DNA of 27,482 bases from a virus. Below the pieces are notes generated by a model. The model did not search any database. It was not told the DNA's origin and saw nothing but the letters and a program-made list of their open reading frames with translations. The DNA lies in IMG/VR virus record IMGVR_UViG_3300027771_000076, positions 1-27,482 of that record; one strand, given 5' to 3'. Positions 1 to 8,763 of the stretch are shown one piece after another; the first letter of the stretch is position 1, and each line of letters starts with the position of its first letter. Position numbers and translations under genes: made by a program.

Positions 1-204
1 ATGTTGACGCTACGTTCAAAACTCGATTCTATCCCAACGATGTGGAAAGATCATTTGGCCCTTTCAATATGGCTAACCCCACTAGCCTACGTTTTACTGG
101 GCGACAAGTCAGGATACGCATTGAAGGCGTTAATGCTGATGATTGGCGTGTTGGTATTAATAGATTGGAAGTCATACAGGGTGGCAGGCGATGAGCATAC
201 TTGA
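1..204 (+). CDS. Small two-helix membrane protein, possibly 5'-truncated
   Basis: The 67-residue product has two hydrophobic stretches, about residues 19-34 and 39-56, separated by a short GDKSG turn, and a charged C-terminus. It is therefore probably an inner-membrane hairpin protein. The first base of the window is the A of its ATG, so no upstream ribosome site can be checked and the true start may lie outside. Its end overlaps the next gene by 14 bases, which suggests translational coupling in the late virion operon. I do not recognise the family. A holin-like or virion-associated membrane role is possible, but a better holin candidate lies at 12691. Confidence 0.6.
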   Translation: MLTLRSKLDSIPTMWKDHLALSIWLTPLAYVLLGDKSGYALKALMLMIGVLVLIDWKSYRVAGDEHT

Positions 205-559
205 CAGCCCTCCAAGGTTAATTAACCTTAATTGGTTACAGTGGGCGCAAAGAACATCGGTTTGGCTGGCGACAACTCGCAGTGCTTTACGTCATCGTGG
301 CGCAAGCGAATCAGCCGCAGAAGATGGTGTATTGCTCTGGAATCAAACTGGTGAATACCCTGTCGTTTCAGTTAATGGTGCTTATATACCTGTTCAGATT
401 GCTAGAGGTTATACAGTGTCGGCATTGCCTACTGGTGTCATTGGTCAACGGGCCTATGTGACAGACGCAGCCTCACCCAGTTTTGGCTCTGCGGTATCGG
501 GTGGCGGTGCGGTGGTTATACCCGTATTTAGAAATGCTAGTGCTTGGATTGTTGGGTGA
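191..559 (+). CDS. Phage virion-associated protein with conserved Gly-rich C-terminal end
   Basis: The product has 122 residues. The last 45 or so residues follow a pattern often seen at the ends of podoviral and siphoviral structural or tail-associated proteins: LPTGVIGQRAYVTDA, then a Gly/Val-rich turn (SGGGAVVIPVF) and a final NASAWIVG. The middle part (VLLWNQTGEYPVVSVNGAY) is beta-rich. The N-terminal 35 residues are unlike the rest and contain Trp and Arg. The start overlaps the preceding gene by 14 bases and the stop overlaps the next start in a GTGA arrangement. A role in the tail or tail-fibre attachment zone is inferred from the C-terminal pattern and the neighbours. Confidence 0.7.
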   Translation: MSILDSPPRLINLNWLQWAQRTSVWLATTRSALRHRGASESAAEDGVLLWNQTGEYPVVSVNGAYIPVQIARGYTVSALPTGVIGQRAYVTDAASPSFGSAVSGGGAVVIPVFRNASAWIVG

Positions 560-912
560 CTGAGTTACAACGCTGCAAAGGCTGGATTGAATCGGCACTA
601 GAATATGGTGGTGGAACACACATTTATGACGACATTGTGACGGCTATCGTTGAGGGCAAGATGCAACTATGGCCTGCTGAAAATTCATGCTTGGTTACTG
701 AAATTACGCAGTACCCTAGAAAGAAGGTTTTGCACGTATTTTTGGGCGGTGGAAATTTAGATGAAATTAAAGGTATGCAGGGTGATGTGATTGCGTGGGC
801 AAAAGCGCAAGAATGTGAAAGTTTAACAATGAGTGGTCGTAAAGGCTGGTCAAAAGCATTGGCAGACATTGGTTGGAAATCCCAGCTAGTGCTACTTGAA
901 AAGAGGTTTTAA
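556..912 (+). CDS. Small conserved virion-module protein, GNAT-like layout
   Basis: I chose the GTG at 556, which overlaps the previous stop as GTGA. A TTG at 544 is the alternative. The product of about 118 residues starts with TELQRCKGWIESALEYGGGTH and contains DDIVTAIVEGKMQLWPAENSCLVTEI and KVLHVFLGGG. This reads like the first half of a GNAT acetyltransferase fold: an acceptor-site strand, then a mixed sheet, then helix AWAKAQECESLTMSGRKGW. Short GNAT-like proteins of this kind recur among podoviral head and tail genes, where their role is unknown. No clear acetyl-CoA P-loop (Q/RxxGxG/A) is visible, so enzyme activity is doubtful. Confidence 0.65.
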   Translation: MTELQRCKGWIESALEYGGGTHIYDDIVTAIVEGKMQLWPAENSCLVTEITQYPRKKVLHVFLGGGNLDEIKGMQGDVIAWAKAQECESLTMSGRKGWSKALADIGWKSQLVLLEKRF

Positions 913-913
913 T

Positions 914-2197
914 ATGTCCAAAGGCGGCTCAAGTTCACAAACTACTGAGATCCCAGCATGGTTAGAAAATGCTGCGATTCAGAATATAAACAGGGCAAAC
1001 GATGTCTCCCAGATTGGGTACACGCCCTATTATGGGCCAGACGTTGCAGCGTTCTCGCCTATGCAACAGCAAAGTATGCAATCTACTGGCAATGCGGCTA
1101 GCGCCTTTGGTTTAGCCCCTCAAGGCTACGATGCAATGGCAGGAATGCCACAGGCCCAGACATTTGCAAACGGCATGCAGGGCTATTCTAGCGCCCCTTT
1201 ATATCAAGAGTCTGTTGACCAATTGCAAGCTAATCGCCCCGCTCAGTTCCAAGCTATGGCTGATATGTTCATTGATCCCATAACAGGCGCACCAGCAAAA
1301 AACAATTACCAAGCTAGCCCAGCACAAGTGCAGCAGATGTTTAGTAATAGCGGTGGTGGCGGTGGCGGTATTTCACCTAATGGCGGTGGTGGTAATAGTA
1401 GTGGTAACAATGATGGTGAGTATTTTGGCGTTAACAGCCAGTACAATCCATACGGCTATAGCACCCCAACAGAGGACATTAGCGGTGATGGCATTGTTGA
1501 TTATCGAGATATGAGTTTTGGTGAAGGTGGTCGTAGAGATATAGGTTTTGGTGAAAATGCTGGAAACTTCCTTAAGAATCTTACAGGAATTAGTACGATT
1601 GAACGAGGCATTGATTATGGTCAAGGCTTGGCAGACGGTTTTACTCCTAGCCCATTTGATAATGGCTTACTGTCACAAACTAGCGGAGCCTCTATGACTC
1701 CAGAAGAGTCTATGCGTATCGTTAATGAGAATGCTGATAGGTATGCTAGATTAAGTAATGACCGTGGATTTAACCCAATTTCATTAGGTAGTGTTGGAAG
1801 CGGCATGAGAGATGAAATGTTGCGGAACGATACATACTCATCACCAGCAGGTAGGCAAAGCCTTTTAGATAATATATCGTTTGGAGGCTCAAATCCTATA
1901 CCTCCAGAGCAGCAGATTATAATTAATCAACAATTTCAGGATCTATTAGATAGACAGGCTTTTGAAGATAATCAAGCGGCACAAATAGCCCCCGTTACCC
2001 CATATCAAGCGCCAGTTATTAAGCCATTACCGCCAGTAGTTATTAAGAAAAAGAAAAAGAAAATAGTAAGTAATAGCGGCAGCAAAGATCGTGAGCCAGA
2101 TAACTGGTCGCCTCCAAAGAACAACGGCTACTCAGGGCAAAGCGGAAAGAAATCTACTAAGGGCAAAGCCAGAACTGGCTACAGCTTCGGATTATAA
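914..2197 (+). CDS. Low-complexity virion protein with an EF-hand/dockerin-type loop
   Basis: The start is the ATG at 914, which is preceded by AAGAGG and follows the previous stop by one base. The 427-residue product opens with MSKGGSSSQTTEIPAWLENA and a YTPYYGPDVAAFSPMQQQ segment, an N-terminal pattern common in podoviral tail or ejection proteins. A poly-Gly/Asn stretch lies in the middle. From about residue 188 comes DISGDGIVDYRD, a full 12-position calcium-loop pattern (D1, S3, D5, G6, V8, D12). The C-terminal part has a Pro-rich stretch followed by KKKKKK and ends in basic residues. It is probably a structural protein exported with or injected from the particle; function is inferred from composition and position. 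Confidence 0.7.
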   Translation: MSKGGSSSQTTEIPAWLENAAIQNINRANDVSQIGYTPYYGPDVAAFSPMQQQSMQSTGNAASAFGLAPQGYDAMAGMPQAQTFANGMQGYSSAPLYQESVDQLQANRPAQFQAMADMFIDPITGAPAKNNYQASPAQVQQMFSNSGGGGGGISPNGGGGNSSGNNDGEYFGVNSQYNPYGYSTPTEDISGDGIVDYRDMSFGEGGRRDIGFGENAGNFLKNLTGISTIERGIDYGQGLADGFTPSPFDNGLLSQTSGASMTPEESMRIVNENADRYARLSNDRGFNPISLGSVGSGMRDEMLRNDTYSSPAGRQSLLDNISFGGSNPIPPEQQIIINQQFQDLLDRQAFEDNQAAQIAPVTPYQAPVIKPLPPVVIKKKKKKIVSNSGSKDREPDNWSPPKNNGYSGQSGKKSTKGKARTGYSFGL

Positions 2198-2208
2198 GGA
2201 ATAAGATT

Positions 2209-3333
2209 ATGGCAGGTTCAGGCAACGGAATTAACGGGCAAGTACCACAAGGTACTAATCAGCAAGGCTTTAATGAAGGTATCAGGGTGACTGAGCATGG
2301 GCCTATGCCTCAGCCTAAGCCTAATAACATTACTTATGATGGAACTGGTATGCCTATAATGGGAGCGCCTATAGATGACATGGGCGACTGGGTTCCTCCT
2401 CACTTGAGGGATATACACAACCAGATGCGTAAAAGCAATGGTGAAGCTCCACGCCTTGACTTTGGCCCTGATTCACTAGAGGACTATAACGCAGCGAATC
2501 CTGAAAACTTCCAAGTTATGAAAGATAACAACCTAAGAAATGCACCCCCACAGGGTTATGCTGGCGGTGTAACCCCTAAAGGTGGGCCGCAACAAATACG
2601 GCAACCTATGCAACAGCCTCAAGGCTTTAACGTCAACCAAGCAGCAGCGCAAGGCATTCAGCAGGCACAACAGGGCGCATCTTCTGAGATGGGTTATCGG
2701 CCTATGGCTATTGGCGCGCCAAGCCAAGCTAATCTGCAGCAGTACACTAACCCGTATGAGTCGCAAGTGGTTAACCAATCACTGGATGATTTAGAGCGTA
2801 GCCGCCTAATGGCTCAGAACGCAGGTGACGCACAAGCAGGTGCGGCTAATGCCTTTGGTGGTTCACGCCATGGAATTGCAGCAGCAGAGACTAATCGCGG
2901 ATTTGCAGATCAGGCAGCACGTACAGCTTCAGGACTACGAATGGGAGGCTACCAGAACGCACAGGATATGGCTCGACAAGCTAGCATGGCTAATCAGCAG
3001 GCAGGGTTCCAAGGCTCTCAACAGCGTCTAAATGCAGGCTCACAGCTTGGTAACCTGTCTAACTTAGGCTTTGGTATGGGCCAGACAATTCAAGGTAATA
3101 TGGATCGGCAGGGAATGATGCAGCAGGCGCTTAATCAGCAGCTAATTAATGACGCTAAGGGCCAATATGCTGGCTATACAGGCGCACCAGCTAATAGCTT
3201 GCAGTATTTGCTACAGGCAGTAGGTGGCGCACCTAACTCAAGCACTACTTCAGGCGGGTATAGTCCGGGCTTGTTTGATTACTTATCACTAGGTGTAGGT
3301 AATGCGGCTGGTATCAAGAAAGCGTTCTTTTAA
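2209..3333 (+). CDS. Gln/Ala/Gly-rich virion protein, probable ejection or tail-associated protein
   Basis: The 374-residue product is rich in Gln, Ala, Gly and Asn. Its C-terminal two thirds carry NPYESQVVNQSLDDLERSR, FGGSRHGIAAAETNRGF and a long helical stretch with Gln at regular spacing (NQQAGFQGSQQRLNAGSQLG). It ends near GYSPGLFDYLSLGVG. The same segments occur in internal or tail-associated proteins of many podovirus-like phages, usually next to another such protein as here. No enzyme motif is seen. The start ATG lies 11 bases after the previous stop and is preceded by AAGGAATAAG. A role in DNA ejection is inferred from family context, not shown by a motif. Confidence 0.68.
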   Translation: MAGSGNGINGQVPQGTNQQGFNEGIRVTEHGPMPQPKPNNITYDGTGMPIMGAPIDDMGDWVPPHLRDIHNQMRKSNGEAPRLDFGPDSLEDYNAANPENFQVMKDNNLRNAPPQGYAGGVTPKGGPQQIRQPMQQPQGFNVNQAAAQGIQQAQQGASSEMGYRPMAIGAPSQANLQQYTNPYESQVVNQSLDDLERSRLMAQNAGDAQAGAANAFGGSRHGIAAAETNRGFADQAARTASGLRMGGYQNAQDMARQASMANQQAGFQGSQQRLNAGSQLGNLSNLGFGMGQTIQGNMDRQGMMQQALNQQLINDAKGQYAGYTGAPANSLQYLLQAVGGAPNSSTTSGGYSPGLFDYLSLGVGNAAGIKKAFF

Positions 3334-3346
3334 GGGAAGATGAATC

Positions 3347-4417
3347 ATGGGTTTGTTAGATAATATCGGTAAATTTTTAAGCGATGAAGAGAACCAGTTG
3401 AATCTGGCTTCTGGCTTTGCAGGCATGAGTGGCAACCCCAACGCTGGTAATATCCAGCAGGGATACCAGAATCGCCTAACAGCTTTGCGAGATGACCGCA
3501 AACTAAAGGCTAAGACTGACTTAGCATCTTCACAGGCCAACGCTACCTTCGCGGCCTTAAAAGCCGCTGGAGTGCCAGAAGATGTTTTAGCAGTAGCTAG
3601 GACTAATCCATCGCTAGCGAAGACTATTACATCATCCTACCTTACAGCGAAGATGGGTAAGGGTGGCATGGTTAAGTTTTCTAGCCAGCAGATTGACCAA
3701 AAAACAGGGCAGTTATTTACGATTATGTCAGACCCAAATAACGAGACTTCTGTCAGGATAGATGTTGAAGGTGCTATAGGGTTGACGCAGGATCAAAAAC
3801 TAGCCCTAGAAGGTAAGGCATCTAGCAGGGTTGATGATATAGCAATGGCTAAAACTAAGGGATTTGCCGCCTTTGATCGAGCCAATAGTATTGATGAATC
3901 TCTAGGTAAGTTGGAGAAAGCTAGGCAGGCTGTTAATAATGGCGCATCTTCTGGTGTTATGGCAGGATTTTTCCCGTCATTTAAAGCAACAACAACAGCA
4001 TTAAGAACTACTGCCAACTCGCTAGGTATAGATATTATCAACAGTGCCACTTTTGGCGCATTGAGCGAGAAGGAACTACAGTTAGCATTAAGCACTGGTT
4101 TAGACTTGAGTTTGCAGGGAGATGAATTAAAGCTACATATTGCAGATAAAATAGCAGCGCAAACAAAGATGCGTGATTGGCTAATGTCGCAAGCCAAGAT
4201 ACTCACTAAAGGTGATACAACTTATTCTAGCTATATACAGCGGTATCACGAAGAATCGCCTAGAGCAAATCCAATTGTAAACTACGGTTCTCCTCAAGCT
4301 GCATCTGGATCTGGTACTGCTGGAGGTGGTTTTACGCTATCATTAGCGCAGATTAAGAAAATGACACAAGCCCAGAAAGATGCGTTTGAGAAGCTAACTG
4401 GTCAAAAGCTGCCATAG
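3347..4417 (+). CDS. Probable internal virion (ejection) protein
   Basis: The 356-residue product begins MGLLDNIGKFLSDEENQLNL, followed by a Gly/Asn-rich turn and long predicted helices (RLTALRDDRKLKAKTDLASSQANATFAALKAAG; described here only by composition). The middle part, about residues 160-275, is Ala/Leu/Lys-rich and helical, and the C-terminus has GFTLSLAQIKKMTQAQKDAF, a small domain that also looks helical. Proteins with a short amphipathic start followed by long helices are typical of podoviral internal core proteins that exit with the DNA. It sits between two other such genes. The ribosome site GGAAG precedes the ATG by about 6 bases. I cannot assign it to a named core protein. Confidence 0.65.
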   Translation: MGLLDNIGKFLSDEENQLNLASGFAGMSGNPNAGNIQQGYQNRLTALRDDRKLKAKTDLASSQANATFAALKAAGVPEDVLAVARTNPSLAKTITSSYLTAKMGKGGMVKFSSQQIDQKTGQLFTIMSDPNNETSVRIDVEGAIGLTQDQKLALEGKASSRVDDIAMAKTKGFAAFDRANSIDESLGKLEKARQAVNNGASSGVMAGFFPSFKATTTALRTTANSLGIDIINSATFGALSEKELQLALSTGLDLSLQGDELKLHIADKIAAQTKMRDWLMSQAKILTKGDTTYSSYIQRYHEESPRANPIVNYGSPQAASGSGTAGGGFTLSLAQIKKMTQAQKDAFEKLTGQKLP

Positions 4418-4429
4418 TAAGGAATATTT

Positions 4430-6352
4430 ATGTCTATATCAGATGAACAGTTTGAGCAGTTACTAGGTCAGCTAGATGATATTCAGCCTGACGATGAAGT
4501 GGCAAGATTAATAGCACAGGGCGCATCATTAGGATTTAGTGATGAAATTGAAGCTTTAGCTCGTACACCATTTCAAAGTGAAAGTTACACAGAAATACGT
4601 GATGACTTGCGTAGGAAGATAAACGCCCATAGAGAACGCGAACCAATTCAAGCTATAGCCTTAGAGGGCTTAGGAGCAATGCTTCCAGCAATAGCTACAG
4701 CTGGTGCGTCTACACCATTGTCAGTTACTAACGCAGCTAGACCAGTAGTAAGGGCTATTCAACTTGGTATGGGTGAGGGTGGATTAGCAGCTATAGGATT
4801 AAGTGAACGTGAAGGTGTTGACAGCTTAAAGGATGCTCCATTAGGCGCTACTATAGGCGCTCTTACAGGCCCAGCAGGTTATTACGCTGGTAAGCTTGTA
4901 GGAGGTGCTTCAGATAGATTTCTAGAGTTTATACGCCAACGTGGTAATACCCGCATGGGTACAGTTATTGAGAAGGAGTTAAACCGTTTGGCTGATCAAA
5001 CAGGGTTATCACGGGATGAACTTTTTGAAAAGATTGCTGCTGGTGAAACCATGTCAGATAATCAAAGCCTACATATGACAGTAAGGTCGTACATGTCTCA
5101 AGGTGGCGAGTCAGAATCAATGATAAGGAATGCTGTGCCTGCTAGAGCAGATACTGCACGATCAACTGCTAAAGAAGCGGTTCAGGTTGGTTTAACTGGA
5201 GGCACACAAAAGAACGTATTAAAGTTTGCCCAAATGAAAGAAGGTGATTGGAAGAAAGCGCTAGGGCAAGCTTACGACAAAGTTTTTGAAGTTAATGGTA
5301 AGAAAGTTGAAGCAAATCCAGATTTAAGTAGGCAGGCTTTAGAAGTAGTTCAGCGCGTACCAGAAGCGCTAACTGAATTAAAAAAACTTTACCAAGTTCG
5401 CAACTTAGTGCCATTGTTTAAAACTGCTGATAACGGTGCAATAGAAGTCAGTCGAGTGCCTACATTAGAAGATGTGGAAATAATCAGGCGCATGACAAGT
5501 GAACAGGCTCAAGTCGCTGGTCGTGAAGGTCGAGGCGCATTGAAGTCTGAGCTTATGTTGCTAGAAGATAATCTGAAAACAAACATTGATGGTTTTAGCC
5601 CAGATTTAAAAGATACTCGCGCTGGTTGGTCAAGAATGGCTGATGCTAGAGATGCTTTTGATAGCGGTAAAAAAGCGTTTACAGGTGATGTTGAAGCCTT
5701 CGAGATATTTGCAGAAAAAGTAATGTCTTCTTCAGATCCAGCTAAAATATCAGCTTTCCGTGAAGGAATAATGTCCAGCATTAACAATAAGATGGCTGTT
5801 AATGGATCTAAGCGATTCTTGGCAAAGCTAGCTAACCCAGAGCTAAGGGAAGGCAGGGTGTTTGCTAATGTATTCCCAGAAGATCAGCAAAAGTCTGCAC
5901 TTGTTAAATTAGCACTACAAGGTAAGACTCAGTTATCTTATGAACAGATAATAACTGGGCCAAGCACACAGTTAGTTGACGCAGCAACTAAACAGCAAAA
6001 TCTAGGTATTGGTGTTGATGAGATGTTAAGCGCATCTGCTGGTAATTTAGCATCTGGTATTAGCGTGGGCATGAAGGCGATTAAATCGCTTGCTCCAAAT
6101 CTAACCGACACTCAACGTAGACAGATTACAGAAGTTCTTTTAAGTGAAGACCCACAATTTGTTAAGAATGCAGTATCAGATAGTGGTAAAATGGCTCAAC
6201 TACAAGCTAGAGTTAAAAAGTTAACTGATATGATTACTTCTGGAAGTGTTGGAGCAGGTGGATATACAGCAGGTAAGGCTTCTGAATTTGCCATGAAAGG
6301 TCTATTAGGTGAAGTACAACCAGAAAGTACAACGCAACAAGGTGCAATGTAA
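4430..6352 (+). CDS. Large helical internal virion protein, ejection candidate
   Basis: The 640-residue product is mostly helical and charged. Residues 1-60 contain DEVARLIAQGASLGFSDEIEA, a short segment often found at the head of large phage internal proteins. Residues 75-130 are Ala/Gly/Leu-rich (MLPAIATAGAS and LGATIGALTGPAGYYAGKLV) and may interact with membrane. The remainder is repeated helices with no catalytic motif that I can see. The gene follows AAGGAATATTT and its final TAATG shares one base with the portal start, so the two are tightly coupled. By size and place it is the best candidate for the largest DNA-ejection protein, one that could help cross the cell envelope. No lytic transglycosylase motif was found. 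Confidence 0.66.
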   Translation: MSISDEQFEQLLGQLDDIQPDDEVARLIAQGASLGFSDEIEALARTPFQSESYTEIRDDLRRKINAHREREPIQAIALEGLGAMLPAIATAGASTPLSVTNAARPVVRAIQLGMGEGGLAAIGLSEREGVDSLKDAPLGATIGALTGPAGYYAGKLVGGASDRFLEFIRQRGNTRMGTVIEKELNRLADQTGLSRDELFEKIAAGETMSDNQSLHMTVRSYMSQGGESESMIRNAVPARADTARSTAKEAVQVGLTGGTQKNVLKFAQMKEGDWKKALGQAYDKVFEVNGKKVEANPDLSRQALEVVQRVPEALTELKKLYQVRNLVPLFKTADNGAIEVSRVPTLEDVEIIRRMTSEQAQVAGREGRGALKSELMLLEDNLKTNIDGFSPDLKDTRAGWSRMADARDAFDSGKKAFTGDVEAFEIFAEKVMSSSDPAKISAFREGIMSSINNKMAVNGSKRFLAKLANPELREGRVFANVFPEDQQKSALVKLALQGKTQLSYEQIITGPSTQLVDAATKQQNLGIGVDEMLSASAGNLASGISVGMKAIKSLAPNLTDTQRRQITEVLLSEDPQFVKNAVSDSGKMAQLQARVKKLTDMITSGSVGAGGYTAGKASEFAMKGLLGEVQPESTTQQGAM

Positions 6353-8529
6353 TGTCAAAGATGTCAAAGGACGAAATACAAGGCGCAATCACAGACGCTA
6401 TACAAGCTGCTATTGATTACGTTGATAGTGATATTGCACCGCAGAGAGAACGCGCACAACGGTACTTTGATGGCGCTGTAGACCTAGAGCATGAAGATGG
6501 ACGCTCTAAGGTAGTTTCCACCAAAGTTCGTGACGTAGTGCGTGGTGCGAAGCCTAGCTTAATGCGTGTGTTTATGTCTAACGACAAGTTTGTGGAGTTC
6601 ACACCTAAAGGCCCAGAAGATGTAGCTAACGCAGAGCAAGCCACGGCCTACACGCACTGGGTGTTTAACAAGTGCAATGGCTATAACATACTAAGTAATG
6701 CTATACACGACTCTCTAGTTAAGAAGGTTGGTCTAGCCAAGGTATGGTGGAACACAGAAACCATTGCCAAGACTTACACCTATGAGAACCTATCTGACGA
6801 AGAGGTTCAGATCCTAGTCAATAAAGATGGTGTTGAGGTTGTAGAGCATAGCCAAGAAGTAGAGATTGAAGTTGATGAAAGCGGCTTTGAAGTAGAGAGC
6901 AATACCCACAGCATGGTTATTTCTCACAAATTTGAAGAAGGTGAGATGGTCATTGAGGGTATCCCTCCAGAAGAGTTCTACATTGACGGTTCAGCTAAAT
7001 CTATTGATGACGCTTACATTGTTTGCCACCGCACAGAGAAACGTGCAGGCGATCTAGTTGCTATGGGATACAGTGAAGACGTTATTGACGGCTTATCTGG
7101 CAATGATGACAGTGGAGTTAGTGGCGAAGTAGAGAAAACCCAACGCTTTGGTGAATCTATAGAAACGACTGACGGCCTAGCTAACGATCCCTCTATGCGT
7201 ACTATTATAGTTACCGAAGCCTATATGCGTATTGATGCTGAAGGTGACGGCATCCCAACTCTGCATAAGTTCTTATGCGGTGGAACAAGCTATGAAGTAT
7301 TAGATATGGAGCCTTGGGATAAAGTTCCTTTTGCTGACTTCCATGTTGACCCAGAGCCACACGCATTCTACGGACGCTCACTGGCTGAGTTGGTAATAAA
7401 CGACCAAGACACGACCACTAGCGTACTAAGAGGTATTTTAGACAACGTGGCTTTAGTAAACACCCCAAGACTTGAAGTAAACGAAGACCTAATTAACATC
7501 GATGATGTGCTTAATAATGAGATCGGAGCAATCATCCGATCAGAACAGATTGGTTCCGTTAACCCCCTCACGGTTCCATTTGTAGCTGGTTCAACTCTGC
7601 CAGCCCTACAATACTTAGATATGCTAGTTGAAGAGAAGACAGGCATCACTAAAATGAGCATGGGCCTAAACCCAGATATGCTTCAAAACACTTCAGCTAC
7701 AGCCGCAGCACTGACTGCACAAGCTGGCGCTGGTCAGGTTGAAGTAATGGCTAGAAACCTCGCTGAAGGCACTAAGCGGTTATTCCAGCTAATGTTACAC
7801 GTAGCCGTTAAAAACTCTCCTGACGAGCAGATGATGCGCCTGAACGGGCAGTTTGTCCCAGTAGACCCAAGTGTTTGGGATATTGAGATGGATATGGAGA
7901 TCAACGTAGGTTTAGGGACAGGACAAGAAGACGTTAAAGCAGCCGCACTAATGCAAACATTCCAAACACAGCAGCAGATCTGGCAGACCTACGGCCCTAC
8001 TAATGGCCTAGTAAGCATGACACAAATGCGCAATACGTTAGCTGATACGCTTGCGTTGAGTGGGTTTAAGAATGCAGACCGCTATTACGCACCTATGAAT
8101 CCAGAAACCGAGCAGCAGTTAATGGCTCAGATGGCAGAAGAGGCGGCACAGGCAGAACAAGCGGCATTAGAACAAGGTCAGCAGGGCGACCCAATGGCAC
8201 AGGCACTAATCCAAGCAGAGCAGATTAAGGCACAGGCCAGTATGCAGGGCCAGCAGATGAAGTTGCAGGGCAAGATGCAGGGCGATCAAATCAAACTGCA
8301 AGCCAATATGCAGGTTAAGGCTGCTGAGATGCAATCCGAACAAGGTAAAGAATTGGCTGAATTGCAGCTTAAATACCGTGAATTGCAGCAGGGCGATGAC
8401 CTTAACCGCGATAAAATGAACCAAGAGCTACTTATTGAGGCCGCTAGGATATTGGGCCAATACGGCAGTGCTGTTGACGTTGAGCGGGTTAGAGCCATGC
8501 AAGCATCACCAAGAATGGGCAATATCTAA
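6352..8529 (+). CDS. Portal protein
   Basis: The 725-residue product matches the size and layout of podoviral portals, the dodecameric ring through which DNA enters and leaves the head. Signs include an N-terminal helical region (DYVDSDIAPQRERAQRYFDG), the RSKVVSTKVRDVVRGAKPSLMRVF segment shared by many P22/podovirus-type portals, FYGRSLAELVINDQDTTTSVLRGILDN in the core, and TGITKMSMGLNPDMLQ followed by an Ala/Gln-rich stretch. The C-terminal 130 residues are a Gln/Ala/Met/Lys heptad-like coiled coil, which fits the barrel or crown helices of portals. It overlaps the preceding and following genes by one base each (TAATG). Residues 160-190 form a very acidic insert. Confidence 0.9.
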   Translation: MSKMSKDEIQGAITDAIQAAIDYVDSDIAPQRERAQRYFDGAVDLEHEDGRSKVVSTKVRDVVRGAKPSLMRVFMSNDKFVEFTPKGPEDVANAEQATAYTHWVFNKCNGYNILSNAIHDSLVKKVGLAKVWWNTETIAKTYTYENLSDEEVQILVNKDGVEVVEHSQEVEIEVDESGFEVESNTHSMVISHKFEEGEMVIEGIPPEEFYIDGSAKSIDDAYIVCHRTEKRAGDLVAMGYSEDVIDGLSGNDDSGVSGEVEKTQRFGESIETTDGLANDPSMRTIIVTEAYMRIDAEGDGIPTLHKFLCGGTSYEVLDMEPWDKVPFADFHVDPEPHAFYGRSLAELVINDQDTTTSVLRGILDNVALVNTPRLEVNEDLINIDDVLNNEIGAIIRSEQIGSVNPLTVPFVAGSTLPALQYLDMLVEEKTGITKMSMGLNPDMLQNTSATAAALTAQAGAGQVEVMARNLAEGTKRLFQLMLHVAVKNSPDEQMMRLNGQFVPVDPSVWDIEMDMEINVGLGTGQEDVKAAALMQTFQTQQQIWQTYGPTNGLVSMTQMRNTLADTLALSGFKNADRYYAPMNPETEQQLMAQMAEEAAQAEQAALEQGQQGDPMAQALIQAEQIKAQASMQGQQMKLQGKMQGDQIKLQANMQVKAAEMQSEQGKELAELQLKYRELQQGDDLNRDKMNQELLIEAARILGQYGSAVDVERVRAMQASPRMGNI

Positions 8530-8753
8530 TGATTTTAAAATCTCAGGCTTTGAAATTGTTAGCCGATGATACTTTTGTTGCCGTTTTTGATAGTGTACGA
8601 GCAGAACAGGTAAAAAGGTTCTTGCAATCTGGCAAAGATGATTCTGAAGCTAGAGAAGATGCCCACGCAATGACGCGGGCTTTAAATGAGTTCGAGAATA
8701 CCCTCAAGCGTGTAATAACGAATGAGGATATGAAAGACAAGCGTAGTAAATAA
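8529..8753 (+). CDS. Small helical protein between portal and scaffold
   Basis: The 74-residue product is charged and helical (LADDTFVAVFDSVRAEQVKRFL, then SEAREDAHAMTRALNEFENTL). Short proteins with this DETF-like start and a central SEAREDAH-type helix are common in the head modules of tailed phages. Their function is not known. The ATG shares one base with the portal stop, so it is translated with the portal. It may assist portal or scaffold assembly, but nothing in the sequence shows this. Confidence 0.72.
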   Translation: MILKSQALKLLADDTFVAVFDSVRAEQVKRFLQSGKDDSEAREDAHAMTRALNEFENTLKRVITNEDMKDKRSK

Positions 8754-8763
8754 GGATAGCACC

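Noticed and set aside
3793-4206. Minus-strand frame of 137 codons inside an ejection gene
   Set aside because: Antisense shadow of a tightly packed late gene, with no start signal and no recognisable product.
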